From: Woeseiaceae bacterium
Lineage (GTDB): Bacteria; Pseudomonadota; Gammaproteobacteria; Steroidobacterales; Woeseiaceae
Reading direction: 5' to 3'
Length of the DNA: 64,000 nt
Assembly: GCA_028277185.1 (NCBI GenBank)
Contig: JANQGQ010000025.1
Location: forward strand, 17,898 to 81,897
Shown here: positions 24,517 to 33,745 of the stretch, one piece after another
How the letters are laid out: every line of letters starts with the position of its first letter
How positions within the stretch are numbered: position 1 is the stretch's first letter
The notes under the pieces: generated by a model
What the model was told of the DNA's origin: nothing
Databases searched by the model: none
What the model saw: the letters and a program-made list of their open reading frames with translations, nothing else
Position numbers and translations under genes: made by a program

Positions 24517-26828
24517 GCGCCGAGCGAATTCGTGTGCACGGCACCGTTCAGGGTGTCGGTTTCCGGCCGACGGTCTGGCGCTTCGCGCGCGAGTGCGGCA
24601 TCCGCGGCAGCGTGCTGAACGATGGACAGGGCGTGCTCATTCACGCGTGGGGCGAACCCCCGGCGATTTCCGCGCTGGCCGGTCGGATCGAACGGGAGCC
24701 GCCGCCGCTGTCACGCGTCGATGCGGTGATTCGCGAGGTCGTCGACTGTTCCGATCCGCCGGCTGATTTTCGAATTCTCGGGAGCGCCGACGGAGATACC
24801 GACACCAATATCGCCGGTGACGCGGCTACCTGTCCGGCCTGCCTGGCCGACATCTGCGACCCGAAGAACCGCCGCTATCGTTATCCGTTCACGAACTGCA
24901 CGCACTGCGGGCCGCGGCTGTCGATCGTCGAGGCGGTACCTTACGACCGGGCGAACACGAGCATGGCGGCGTTCACGATGTGCCCGACGTGTCAAAGCGA
25001 GTACGAAGACGCCGCGGACAGGCGCTTTCACGCCCAGCCGAACGCCTGTCCCGACTGCGGACCGCGCGTGTGGCTGGAAGGCGCGGAGCCGGCGCGGGAC
25101 GACGCGGCGCTTCGCGGAGCGGGCAGGTTGCTCCGCGCCGGCGGTATTCTGGCCGTCAAGGGACTCGGCGGCTTTCATCTCGCTTGCGACGCGACGCGGC
25201 CGGAGGTCGTCGCCGAGCTTCGGCGCCGGAAGCGACGCTACGGCAAAGCGCTTGCGCTGATGGCGCGCGACGTCGAGACGATTCGCCGCTACGCGAAGGT
25301 GTCGCCGGTCGAGGCGGAGTTGCTTGCAAGCCCCGCGGCCCCGATCGTGGTGCTCGAGGCGGGCGGCGTGCCGCTCCCCGAAGCGCTTGCACCCGGACAG
25401 GACACCCTCGGCTTCATGCTGCCGTACACGCCGCTTCATCATCTGCTCATCGACGAAGTCGACGGTCCGATCGTGATGACGTCGGGCAACGCAAGCGATG
25501 AGCCGCAGGCCATCGATAACGCGGACGCCCGGGAGCGGCTTGCGGGTATCGCCGATGCCTTCCTGATGCACGACCGCGACATCGTGAACCGACTCGACGA
25601 CTCCGTGGCGATGATCGCCGGTGGAGAGCCACGAATTCTCCGCCGCGCCCGCGGCTACGCTCCGGAACCCGTAAATCTGCCCGAAGGGTTCGAAGCGGCG
25701 GACGGCATTCTGGCGATGGGGGGCGAACTCAAGAATACGTTCTGCCTGGTCAGCCGCGGTCGGGCGATCGTGTCGCAGCACATCGGCGATATGGAAGACG
25801 CCCGCGCGGCGAGCGATGCGCGCCGCAACCTCGACCTGTACCGGCGTTTGTACGACTTCGAGCCCAGGCTCGTCGCGGTCGACCGGCATCCCGACTACCT
25901 GCCGACGCAGTCCGGTCGCGAGGCGGCGGAAGAGATCCTGTCCGTGCAGCATCATCATGCACACATCGCGTCCTGCCTGATCGAGCACGGGACGCCCCGG
26001 GACGCGGGGCCGGTGCTCGGCATCGCGCTGGACGGCCTGGGCTACGGCAGCGACGGCACACTGTGGGGCGGCGAGTTCCTGCTGGCCGACTATTGCGAAG
26101 CGGAGCGGCTCGGCCATTTTCTGCCGGTAGTTCTGCCTGGCGGCGAACGCGCGATGCGCGAGCCGTGGCGCAACGCCTGGGCTCACCTCGATGCCGCCTT
26201 TGGCTGGCCGGAGGCAGTTCGCGACTACGGCGAACTCGACAGCATCCGCTGGTTGAACGGAAAGCCGCTGGGCGTTCTCGCGACGATGCGCGATCGCGGT
26301 CTCAACAGCCCGCCGGCTTCGTCGGCCGGGCGCCTGTTCGACGCGGTCGCCGCGCTGCTCGGGCTGTGCCGCGAGCGAATTCGGCACGAAGCGGAGGCGG
26401 CGATGGCGCTCGAGGCAATGGCGGCCCGCGAGTCGCTCGACCGAGGCGACCGCGGTTATCCTGCTGAACTGCAGCGCGAAGGCGTCGCGGTCATGAGCTG
26501 GCGGCCGCTGTGGGAAGCGCTCCTCGCGGACCTGCAGAACTCGGTACGTCCCGGCATCGTCGCCGCGCGATTCCACGCAGGCCTCGCACGCGCCGTCGCA
26601 GATCTCGGGCTCGAGCTGGCGGATCGGCACGGCCTTCGGACGATCGTGCTGTCCGGCGGGGTGTTTCAGAATCGCTTGCTGCTCGAGGCCGTTTCGGAAC
26701 GGCTCGAGAGCGCCGGCAGGCGCGTCCTGCTGCCGCGGAGGATGCCCACCAACGATGGCGGTCTGTCGCTCGGCCAGGCAGCGATCGCCGCCGCGCGGCG
26801 GCCGAATCCTGGAGGCATAGTCCAATGA
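24507..26828 (+). CDS. hypF: Carbamoyltransferase HypF
   Basis: 773 aa, full length. Domains in order: acylphosphatase (VHGTVQGVGFRPTVWRFA, residues 9-26), paired zinc-finger region (CPACLADICDP, CTHCGPRL, CPTCQSEY, CPDCGPR), YrdC-like domain (residues about 195-385, LAVKGLGGFHLACDA and MTSGNASDEPQAI), and Kae1-like C-terminal domain (SVQHHHAHIASC, LDGLGYGSDGTLWGGE, VLSGGVFQNRLLLE). It makes carbamoyl-AMP from carbamoyl phosphate and transfers the group to HypE. It overlaps the kinase gene by 10 bases and the next small gene by 4. Confidence 0.97.
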   Translation: MPLSAERIRVHGTVQGVGFRPTVWRFARECGIRGSVLNDGQGVLIHAWGEPPAISALAGRIEREPPPLSRVDAVIREVVDCSDPPADFRILGSADGDTDTNIAGDAATCPACLADICDPKNRRYRYPFTNCTHCGPRLSIVEAVPYDRANTSMAAFTMCPTCQSEYEDAADRRFHAQPNACPDCGPRVWLEGAEPARDDAALRGAGRLLRAGGILAVKGLGGFHLACDATRPEVVAELRRRKRRYGKALALMARDVETIRRYAKVSPVEAELLASPAAPIVVLEAGGVPLPEALAPGQDTLGFMLPYTPLHHLLIDEVDGPIVMTSGNASDEPQAIDNADARERLAGIADAFLMHDRDIVNRLDDSVAMIAGGEPRILRRARGYAPEPVNLPEGFEAADGILAMGGELKNTFCLVSRGRAIVSQHIGDMEDARAASDARRNLDLYRRLYDFEPRLVAVDRHPDYLPTQSGREAAEEILSVQHHHAHIASCLIEHGTPRDAGPVLGIALDGLGYGSDGTLWGGEFLLADYCEAERLGHFLPVVLPGGERAMREPWRNAWAHLDAAFGWPEAVRDYGELDSIRWLNGKPLGVLATMRDRGLNSPPASSAGRLFDAVAALLGLCRERIRHEAEAAMALEAMAARESLDRGDRGYPAELQREGVAVMSWRPLWEALLADLQNSVRPGIVAARFHAGLARAVADLGLELADRHGLRTIVLSGGVFQNRLLLEAVSERLESAGRRVLLPRRMPTNDGGLSLGQAAIAAARRPNPGGIVQ

Positions 26829-27190
26829 AGAATCCGTTGCTCCCGATCTTTCTCGTCGCCGGACTCGCGTTGAGCGATACGGCGGCCGTCGCGGCCGAGC
26901 AGTCTTTCGACTGCATGGTCAGAAACCTGCGTGCCAACGCCGAGCGCTTCTATGTGCATTGCCAGCCTGACTGGATGGGGCTCCAGGTTCCGGGCTACGT
27001 CCGGGAGATCCCATACTACTCGGCGCCGTACTCGCAGAAAAACGCGCGCTACGTCTTCGATCTCGTCATGGAGGCCCAGAGGCAGGAGCGGCCGATCAGG
27101 ATGATTTTCGAAGACGACCCCGCGGCGAATCCGCAGGGCTGCGACGAGAGCAATTGCCGGCGCATCATTGCGGTCGGCTTGAGCTACTGA
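26825..27190 (+). CDS. Small secreted Cys-containing protein coupled to hypF
   Basis: 121 aa from ATG 26825, overlapping the hypF stop (ATGA). Residues 1-23 are a signal peptide (LPIFLVAGLALSDTAAVAAE). The mature part has four cysteines: one in FDCMVRN, one in VHCQPDW, and two in GCDESNCRRI. They may form two disulfides. The protein is about 97 residues after cleavage and ends VGLSY. No family was recognised. Its place as last gene of the maturation operon suggests a periplasmic role near the enzyme, but that is linkage only. Confidence 0.72.
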   Translation: MKNPLLPIFLVAGLALSDTAAVAAEQSFDCMVRNLRANAERFYVHCQPDWMGLQVPGYVREIPYYSAPYSQKNARYVFDLVMEAQRQERPIRMIFEDDPAANPQGCDESNCRRIIAVGLSY

Positions 27191-27199
27191 GTATCGGTC

Positions 27200-27808
27200 C
27201 TAGGCGGCTTCGCGATAGCGCGCGAGGTTGGCGGCGACGAAATCCCAGTTGATCAGGTGGTCCAGGAACGCCTCGACGTAGCGACCGCGCTCGTTCTGGT
27301 AGTCCAGATAGTAGGCATGTTCCCAGACGTCCAGCGTCAACAGCGGCACGGTGCCGTTGCCGAGCGGTACGTCCGCATTCCCGGTCGTACTGATCGACAG
27401 CCGGCCGCGGTCGAGCACGAGCCAGACCCAGCCGCTCCCGAACTGCGAGGCGGCGGCGTCCGCGAAATCGTGCCGGAACTGGTTTAGCGACGAGAAGCTG
27501 TTTTCGATGGTCGAGCGCAGCTCGGCGCCGGGCAGACCGCCGCCGTCCGGCGCCATGCTGTGCCAGAGAAAGCCGTGGTTCCAGGCCTGTGCGGCGTTGT
27601 TGAATACGCCGCTGTCGCCGTTCGCGCGCGCGGCGACGATGATGGCTTCGAGCGGCAGCTCAGCGTACTCGCTATCGGCGATTGCCGCATTCAGCCTGGT
27701 GACGTAGCCGCGATGATGGGCGCCGTGGTGCTTCTCGAGCGTCCTCGCCGAAACGTGCGGTTCGAGGGCGTCGGGCGCGTAGGGAAGATCGGGAAACTCG
27801 ATACTCAT
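27200..27808 (-). CDS. Iron/manganese superoxide dismutase
   Basis: 202 aa from ATG 27808 with a GGAGGTCC site seven bases upstream. It has the two-domain Fe/Mn SOD fold: N-terminal helical part EKHHGAHHRGYVTRLNAAI with the first metal His, NNAAQAWNHGFLWHSM with the second, and C-terminal DVWEHAYYLDYQNERGRYVE containing the Asp and His ligands. It removes superoxide in the cytoplasm. It is convergent with the hypF operon, the stops being 9 bases apart, and useful next to an enzyme system working in air. Metal preference cannot be set from these motifs alone. Confidence 0.93.
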   Translation of the reverse strand: MSIEFPDLPYAPDALEPHVSARTLEKHHGAHHRGYVTRLNAAIADSEYAELPLEAIIVAARANGDSGVFNNAAQAWNHGFLWHSMAPDGGGLPGAELRSTIENSFSSLNQFRHDFADAAASQFGSGWVWLVLDRGRLSISTTGNADVPLGNGTVPLLTLDVWEHAYYLDYQNERGRYVEAFLDHLINWDFVAANLARYREAA

Positions 27809-28022
27809 TCGGACCTCCGTGAGCATGTCCGGAAGGTCGGGAGCGTAGCAACCGTAAATGACGGTTTTACTTAAACCTGGCGCCTCGGCGCGTGGCTCGG
27901 CAGGCCGCTCGGCGGAACCGAACGAACCCTCGGAATGAGCTGATTGTTGCCGCCGATGGCGCTCGTCAGAATTTATATGGTCCAATCCGCACGTAACGAT
28001 ATCGTTAAGAAGGGGAAGTCCA

Positions 28023-28967
28023 ATGAAGCGACCAGCATTGGCGGCGGCGCTGCTGATACCGCTGTCGTCCGCGTCCGGTGCGGAGTTCCGGTTCGAGTCG
28101 GGGCTTGCTTTCACGGGCAGCGAACTCGACACGCGCGTCCGGACACTGACGCCCGATTTCCTTGTGGCGTCCTCGAGCACGGAGGAGGAACGCGACGAGC
28201 TGGCGGTCTTCGGCCGCTGGTACTTCGACGGTCTTTCGGACGAACGCGGTCCTCTGGCTCAGGCGGCGTTTGTGGATCGCGCATCGTCCGTGGGTCTTGC
28301 TTATTCGCGGGCAGAATCCTCGGCTCGGGGCCAGTTCTTCACGGTCGGCTCGGGTGCGCCGGCAGACTTCGACTTCGGTGACCTCGACACCGACACGCTG
28401 GCGCTGGATCTGCGCTACGTGCAAAGAGACAGCGGTTGGTTCGGCCTTGCCGCCCTCGACTACCGGGAGTTCAGCGGACCCGTGTCCAGCGACGCCACCG
28501 CTTTAAGCCTCGGCGTCGGAAAGTATCTGTTCGACACGACGGCGCTTAGTGTCAGCATCAGCCGGCCCGACATCGACGAGAGCGATCCGACCGAATACGG
28601 CATCGCGTTTACCCATCTGGGTTCGCTGATCGGGCAGTGGCAGTATGCCGCCGACCTGGGCTACTTCCGTCTCGACAGCGACGGGGGCCTGTCGACCGAT
28701 CTCTGGAGCACCGCGCTCAGGCTCTACCCGATGCGGCAACTCGAATTCGGGGTCGGTATCGACTTCATTGGCGATAACGATTTCTTCCTGTCGCGCAATC
28801 GCTACGAAGGTTTTGCAAGCTGGTTCCTTACTCCGTCGGTACAGGTCGCCGCCCGCTACTGGTCGGAGGACAGCGACGGCCTGTCCATACCGCTTATCGA
28901 TGGCACGCGCTCGGAGTCGACGTTCGACCGTTCCGGCTACAGCGTCGCGGTCAATATCCGCTTCTGA
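28023..28967 (+). CDS. Outer-membrane porin-like beta-barrel protein
   Basis: 314 aa. Residues 1-19 are a signal peptide (AALLIPLSSASGAEF). The remainder is alternating beta strands with aromatic girdles (FRFESGLAFTG, LALDLRYVQRDSGWFGLAAL, ALRLYPMRQLEFGVGIDFIG), ending YSVAVNIRF with a terminal Phe, the outer-membrane assembly signal. It is consistent with a 14-16 strand barrel of the putative general porin type. It is preceded by an AGAAGGGGAAG site. It stands alone, followed by a strong terminator at 29107. Confidence 0.75.
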   Translation: MKRPALAAALLIPLSSASGAEFRFESGLAFTGSELDTRVRTLTPDFLVASSSTEEERDELAVFGRWYFDGLSDERGPLAQAAFVDRASSVGLAYSRAESSARGQFFTVGSGAPADFDFGDLDTDTLALDLRYVQRDSGWFGLAALDYREFSGPVSSDATALSLGVGKYLFDTTALSVSISRPDIDESDPTEYGIAFTHLGSLIGQWQYAADLGYFRLDSDGGLSTDLWSTALRLYPMRQLEFGVGIDFIGDNDFFLSRNRYEGFASWFLTPSVQVAARYWSEDSDGLSIPLIDGTRSESTFDRSGYSVAVNIRF

Positions 28968-29106
28968 AGCCCGCTTCCGGGGGCGGCATGATATTCGAGA
29001 AATTCGAGCAAAAGCGTCGATAACTGAGAATTGTTCGGATAACGGCGATTGCGCATACTACGCCTCGTTCGTTGCCTGATCCTTCCCCCGGTGCATCGAA
29101 CCTGTC

Positions 29107-29140
29107 AAAGGGCCGTGAGCTGCTTCACGGCCCTTTTTTT
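29107..29140 (+). terminator. Strong rho-independent terminator after the porin-like gene
   Basis: A perfect 12-bp stem (AAAGGGCCGTGA with TCACGGCCCTTT, 6-base loop) runs into seven or more T residues. It separates the porin-like gene from the M16 protease gene. Confidence 0.93.
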
Positions 29141-29214
29141 GTGCGCGGGAACTAAGCCTGTAATTACGAGTCTCTAGCGCGCACAATCCCATATAAAGAT
29201 AGGGGGCTATCCTG

Positions 29215-31932
29215 ATGAAGCGTTTTCTGGCATCCGCAGGGGTGCTTGTCGTATTGCCGTGTCTGGCATTTGCCCAGTCGGATGTAAGGATCGCGTACGA
29301 GCGGTTCGAGCTGGACAACGGTCTCCGGGTCGTCGTCCACGAAGACCGCAAAGCGCCTATCGTGGCCGTCGGCGTCTGGTACCACGTCGGTTCGAAGGAC
29401 GAGAAGCCCGGGAAGACCGGTTTCGCGCATCTGTTCGAGCATCTTATGTTCAATGGCAGCGAGAACTACGACGACGAGTACTTCAAGCCCTTCGAGGAGG
29501 TCGGTGCCACGGGGCAGAACGGCACGACCTGGTTCGACCGGACGAACTACTTCCAGAACGTACCCACGCCGGCGCTGGAACTGGCGCTATGGATGGAGTC
29601 CGATCGCATGGGGCATCTCCTCGGCGCGGTGACCCAGGAGAAGCTGGACAACCAGCGCGGCGTCGTTCGGAACGAGAAGCACCAGGGCGACAATGAGCCC
29701 TACGGTCTCGTTTCGTATCGCGAGCTCGAGGGCTTGTTCCCCCAGGGGCATCCCTACCGCTGGAGCACGATCGGGTCCATCGAGGATCTCGATTCGGCGA
29801 CGCTCGACGACGTCAGGGAGTGGTTCCGCGAGAACTACGGCGCCGCGAACACCGTGCTCGTACTCGCCGGCGACATCGATGCCGGGGAGGCGCGCCCGCT
29901 CGTCGAGAAGTATTTCGGCAACATCGAATCCGGTCCGCCGCTGGCCAAGCGCATGGCTTTCGTGCCCGAAAAGCCCAGCGTCACGCGCGAACGGATGTTC
30001 GATCGGGTGCCCCAGGCGCGGATCTATCGCTCCTGGGCGGTGCCCGGCCGAACCACACAAACGCGGGCGCGTCTCGATCTGGCCGCTGCCCTGTTGGGTA
30101 GCGGCAAAAACTCCCGCCTCTACAAAGCACTCGTCTACGACGAGCAGCTGGCAACCAACGTGTCGGTCGGCGTATCGGCCCAGGAACTCGCGAGTATTTT
30201 CCGGATCACGGTCACGCTGAAGCCGGGTGGGGACGTGGCGGAGGTCAACGCGCGACTGGACGCGCTGCTCGCTGAGTTTCTCGATGGCGGCCCCCGCCGC
30301 GACGAGCTCGCGCGGGCGAAGACCAAGATCAACGCGGGCTTCATCCGCGGTGTCGAGCAGGTCGGTGGATTCTCCGGCAAGGCAAGTGTGCTGGCCCAGG
30401 GCGAGCTCTATGCTGGCGATCCGGGCTTTTACCGCACGCGCCTCGAATGGCTCAACGGCGCCGATGCGGACGACGTTCTGAATGCCGCCGAAAGCTGGCT
30501 TAAGAAAGCGTATCACCAGATCGACGTGCTGCCGTTCCCGCAGTACACCACGACAGGTATCGAGGCGGATCGGAGCGCGTTGCCGGTCGTCGACACCGCG
30601 CCTGATCTCGTCTTTCCGGAGATCCAGCGCGACGAACTCAGCAACGGTATCGGGATCGTCCTGGCCGAGCGCAACACCGTCCCCGTCGTAAACGTGGCCA
30701 TGCAGTTCGATGCGGGCTACGCCGCGGATGCAGGCCAGACCCTCGGCACGGCGAACTTCACGCTGGCCATGATGGACGAAGGTACGGCGCGCCGCAGCGC
30801 ACTGGAAATCAGCGCCGAGGCGGAATCGCTTGGCGCTCAAATCGGTACCGGTTCGAATCTCGATGTGTCGACGGTATCGCTCTCGGCGCTGACGGATCAG
30901 CTGGAGCCGTCGCTCGATCTCTATGCCGACGTCATCCGCAACCCGGCCTTCGACACCGAAGAGATGGAGCGCTTTCGTCAGCGGCTTCTGGCCCGGATCG
31001 AGCAGGAGAAGAATCAGCCGGTCGGCGTGGCGCTCAGAACCTTGCCGCCGCTCATGTACGGCGAGGGCCACGCTTACGGTATTCCGTTCACGGGTTCCGG
31101 CACCGCGGAATCGGTCGCGTCGATAACACGCGACGATCTCGAGCGCTTCCACGCTACCTGGATCCGGCCGGACAACGCGACGATCTTTGTCGTGGGCGAC
31201 GTCACGATGGCGGCGATCAAGCCGCTGCTCGAGCGACAGTTCGGAAACTGGCGCGCACCGCGAAGGGCACTGCCGGCCAAGAACATAGCGGCCGTGGAGC
31301 GCCCGGGAGCGCCGCAGGTGTATCTCGTCCACAAGCCGGGGGCGCTGCAGTCGCTGATCCTGGCGGGCCATGTCGCGCCGCCCGAGGGAGTTGCCAACAA
31401 CCTCGCAATCCAGACCATGAACGACGTGCTCGGAGGGCAGTTCACGGCGCGCGTCAACATGAATCTCCGCGAGGACAAAGGCTGGGCCTACGGCGCGTAC
31501 ACGTTGATCTACCCGGCTCGGGGCCAGCGTCCATGGATGATCTACGCGCCAGTGCAAACCGATCGGACCGTGGACTCGATGCAGGAGCTGATGCTCGAGA
31601 TGAATGGCTACCTCGACGACCGGCCTGCCACGGAAGACGAGCTGCTGCGCAACGTCAGGAACTCCGTCCGCAGCTTGCCCGGACAGTTCGAAACCGGCGG
31701 CGCGGTTCTCGGCGCGCTGCTGTCGAATCAGCGCTACGGCCGCCCGGACGACTACGTGCAGAATCTGAAGTCGAACTACGAGGCGCTGGACGTAGCGGCG
31801 CTCAGAGACGCTGCCGACGACGTGATCCATCCGCAGGGCCTCACGTGGCTGATCGTCGGCGACCTCGAGCAGATCGAGCAGCCGGTCCGCGAGATGGGGC
31901 TCGGTGAGGTCAGAGTCATCGAGACGCGCTGA
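29215..31932 (+). CDS. Periplasmic M16-family zinc metalloprotease (two-domain)
   Basis: 905 aa. Signal peptide at residues 1-20 (LASAGVLVVLPCLAFA). The first M16 domain has the inverted zinc motif HLFEH (His72, Glu75, His76) and the downstream NEKHQGDNEPYG region with a further acidic ligand. A second, inactive M16-like half begins near residue 465 (ELSNGIGIVLAERNTVPVVN) and keeps the R/Y substrate-clamp region NLREDKGWAYGAY. Such insulysin/pitrilysin-like proteins degrade peptides in the periplasm. A stem-loop follows at 31949. It is not co-transcribed with any gene here. Confidence 0.93.
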   Translation: MKRFLASAGVLVVLPCLAFAQSDVRIAYERFELDNGLRVVVHEDRKAPIVAVGVWYHVGSKDEKPGKTGFAHLFEHLMFNGSENYDDEYFKPFEEVGATGQNGTTWFDRTNYFQNVPTPALELALWMESDRMGHLLGAVTQEKLDNQRGVVRNEKHQGDNEPYGLVSYRELEGLFPQGHPYRWSTIGSIEDLDSATLDDVREWFRENYGAANTVLVLAGDIDAGEARPLVEKYFGNIESGPPLAKRMAFVPEKPSVTRERMFDRVPQARIYRSWAVPGRTTQTRARLDLAAALLGSGKNSRLYKALVYDEQLATNVSVGVSAQELASIFRITVTLKPGGDVAEVNARLDALLAEFLDGGPRRDELARAKTKINAGFIRGVEQVGGFSGKASVLAQGELYAGDPGFYRTRLEWLNGADADDVLNAAESWLKKAYHQIDVLPFPQYTTTGIEADRSALPVVDTAPDLVFPEIQRDELSNGIGIVLAERNTVPVVNVAMQFDAGYAADAGQTLGTANFTLAMMDEGTARRSALEISAEAESLGAQIGTGSNLDVSTVSLSALTDQLEPSLDLYADVIRNPAFDTEEMERFRQRLLARIEQEKNQPVGVALRTLPPLMYGEGHAYGIPFTGSGTAESVASITRDDLERFHATWIRPDNATIFVVGDVTMAAIKPLLERQFGNWRAPRRALPAKNIAAVERPGAPQVYLVHKPGALQSLILAGHVAPPEGVANNLAIQTMNDVLGGQFTARVNMNLREDKGWAYGAYTLIYPARGQRPWMIYAPVQTDRTVDSMQELMLEMNGYLDDRPATEDELLRNVRNSVRSLPGQFETGGAVLGALLSNQRYGRPDDYVQNLKSNYEALDVAALRDAADDVIHPQGLTWLIVGDLEQIEQPVREMGLGEVRVIETR

Positions 31933-31948
31933 TTCGTCTTGACAGAAT

Positions 31949-31980
31949 GCGGTCCGCGGTTGTGTCGAGCCGCGGACCGC
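31949..31980 (+). terminator. GC-rich hairpin after the M16 protease
   Basis: GCGGTCCGCGG pairs perfectly with CCGCGGACCGC across a 10-base loop. No T-run follows, so it may be a weak or Rho-assisted terminator or an mRNA 3'-end stabiliser. Confidence 0.5.
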
Positions 31981-31999
31981 AAGTCGGTTCGGTCGGCTC

Positions 32000-32027
32000 T
32001 TTTTAGGCAATTTTTAGGAAATTTCGC
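32000..32027 (+). promoter_or_regulatory. 11-bp-phased TTTTTAGG repeats before the sensor kinase gene
   Basis: TTTTTAGG at 32000 and again at 32011 (exactly 11 bp apart), then a weaker TTTCGC at 32022. This is the layout of OmpR/PhoB-class operators. It lies 55-80 bases before the kinase start and resembles the array at 34502, suggesting autoregulation by the response regulator at 33746. Confidence 0.5.
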
Positions 32028-32080
32028 GCAGCGGGTGCTTTCTGCGACACTGCCGCCATCGTTCAACCGGCAGAGCAATC

Positions 32081-33697
32081 TTGCACCTCGGTATTTTGTC
32101 TCTTCTGCCCCGTCGCTTCAGCTCGCGCGTGCGTTTCGCCACGCTCGGGATGCTGTTGTTGCTCGCAATCCTCGCAGGATTGTTCTACGCAATCACCGAC
32201 CGCTACCAGTATCTGCTCACGCGCAGCGAGCTGGCGCGGGACGTCGTCCAGAGCTACCTCGAAGTATCCGATCACACGTATCGCAAGCTCAACGCGATGG
32301 GTGAGATCGTTGCGAATGAAGACGCGGGCAGTCGCTTCGAGCGGGAAGCCAACGCGATGTCGCTGCGTCAGTCCCTGAACAAAGTGCGTCAGGGCATCAG
32401 CGCCGAGGTCGCGTTCGTTCGTTACGAAAACGAACGTGAGGAATTGGAACATCTCGCCGAGATCGACCGCGTTGCCGAGCAGATCGTCTCGGCCAGCCTC
32501 CGGATACGGACGGCCGTCGAGGCAGGCAATCTGGGCCGCGCGCGCGCCGATCTCACGGCCGTGCGTAGCGACGAGATCGCCGGGCGCTTCAGCGAGCTCA
32601 TCGATATCGCGCTCGAAGAGGAACGGCGGGAGATGCTGGCTACCAAGGAGGCGGCGCTGGCGCTCGGGCGTTTCATCGCCTGGGTGCTGCCGCTCTTCAC
32701 GGTACTCGTGATCGGGTTCGGCGTCGGCATCACGATCGTGATCTCGCGTTCGCTTTCGAAGTCGGTGGATACTCTGCGCGACGCGGCCCTCGCCTACGCC
32801 TCGGGCGATTTCGACTATCGGACCGACGACCTGTACGAGGCTGAGTTCGCGGAGCTCGGCGATGCCTTCGACCGGCTCGGTGAGCAACTCGGTAAGCGCT
32901 TTCGCGGGGAGCAGAGCAGCAAGGCGGAGCTCGAAGCGCTCGTCGCCGAACGCACGCAGGGGCTCAGAGAGACCAACGAAGAACTCGCCAAGGCAGATCG
33001 GAGCCGGCGTCAGCTTTTGGCCGACATCAGCCACGAGCTGCGGACGCCGCTGACCGTGATCCACGGGGAGGCGGAAATCGCGCTCCGGGGAGACGCAAAG
33101 TCCGTCGCCGAGTATCAGGATGCGCTCGATCGCATTCGCGAGCAGGCCCTGCACACGAACCGGCTGGTCGACGATCTCCTGTTCGTCGCGCGCGCCGAGG
33201 AAGGCCAGGCTCGGGTCCAGATGCGGTCGGTGGCGATATCCGGGCTCATAAAGGCCGTGTGCGCCGATTTCGCGGCCGCGGCCGAGAAAAAGCGCATTCG
33301 TATTACGCAGTCCATCGGCGACGACTACATCGTCGTGAGCGGCGACCACGATCGTCTGCGGCAGGTCTTCACGATCCTGCTCGACAACGCACTCCGTTAC
33401 TCGGACGCCGAAGGCCACGTTCAGGTAAGCCTGAGGCAGGACGACGACGGCGTCGAGGTCATCGTCAAGGACGACGGCATCGGCCTGTCGCCCGAGGAGG
33501 CGGAGCAGGTCTTCCTGAGATTCTACCGTGGCGCCAACGCCCAGCATGCCGCGCACGGCACGGGGCTGGGCTTGCCGGTAGCCAAGGCGATCATCGAGGC
33601 CCATCAGGGGACGATCGGCATTACCGGCCAGGTCGGCGAAGGGGCCGAGGCCCGGGTCTGGCTGCCTGTCGAGGACCGGATCAGGGCGATCGCCTGA
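32081..33697 (+). CDS. Membrane sensor histidine kinase
   Basis: 538 aa from TTG 32081 (start uncertain, no better in-frame codon with a ribosome site). First membrane helix at residues 20-38, a periplasmic helical sensor region to about 195, second helix at 200-223, HAMP at about 224-276, coiled coil to 308, then HisKA with DISHELRTPLTV (His318) and the HATPase domain (LLDNALRYSDAEGHV, VKDDGIGLSPEEAE, HGTGLGLPVAKAII). It pairs with the OmpR-type regulator 48 bases downstream. The periplasmic domain is a predicted four-helix type; its ligand is unknown. The neighbouring operon at 34623 is its likely output. Confidence 0.88.
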   Translation: MHLGILSLLPRRFSSRVRFATLGMLLLLAILAGLFYAITDRYQYLLTRSELARDVVQSYLEVSDHTYRKLNAMGEIVANEDAGSRFEREANAMSLRQSLNKVRQGISAEVAFVRYENEREELEHLAEIDRVAEQIVSASLRIRTAVEAGNLGRARADLTAVRSDEIAGRFSELIDIALEEERREMLATKEAALALGRFIAWVLPLFTVLVIGFGVGITIVISRSLSKSVDTLRDAALAYASGDFDYRTDDLYEAEFAELGDAFDRLGEQLGKRFRGEQSSKAELEALVAERTQGLRETNEELAKADRSRRQLLADISHELRTPLTVIHGEAEIALRGDAKSVAEYQDALDRIREQALHTNRLVDDLLFVARAEEGQARVQMRSVAISGLIKAVCADFAAAAEKKRIRITQSIGDDYIVVSGDHDRLRQVFTILLDNALRYSDAEGHVQVSLRQDDDGVEVIVKDDGIGLSPEEAEQVFLRFYRGANAQHAAHGTGLGLPVAKAIIEAHQGTIGITGQVGEGAEARVWLPVEDRIRAIA

Positions 33698-33745
33698 TTC
33701 CGAAGACCGTTGCAGCGCCCCGGCGAAGAACCGTAGGATGCGGGC

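Noticed and set aside
24711..26825. 704-codon reverse-strand frame opposite hypF
   Set aside because: Antisense shadow; hypF has every family motif on the forward strand, and the reverse product is low-complexity Arg/Ala sequence.
29587..32010. 807-codon reverse frame opposite the M16 protease
   Set aside because: Shadow of the protease gene in GC-rich codon usage; no domain is visible.
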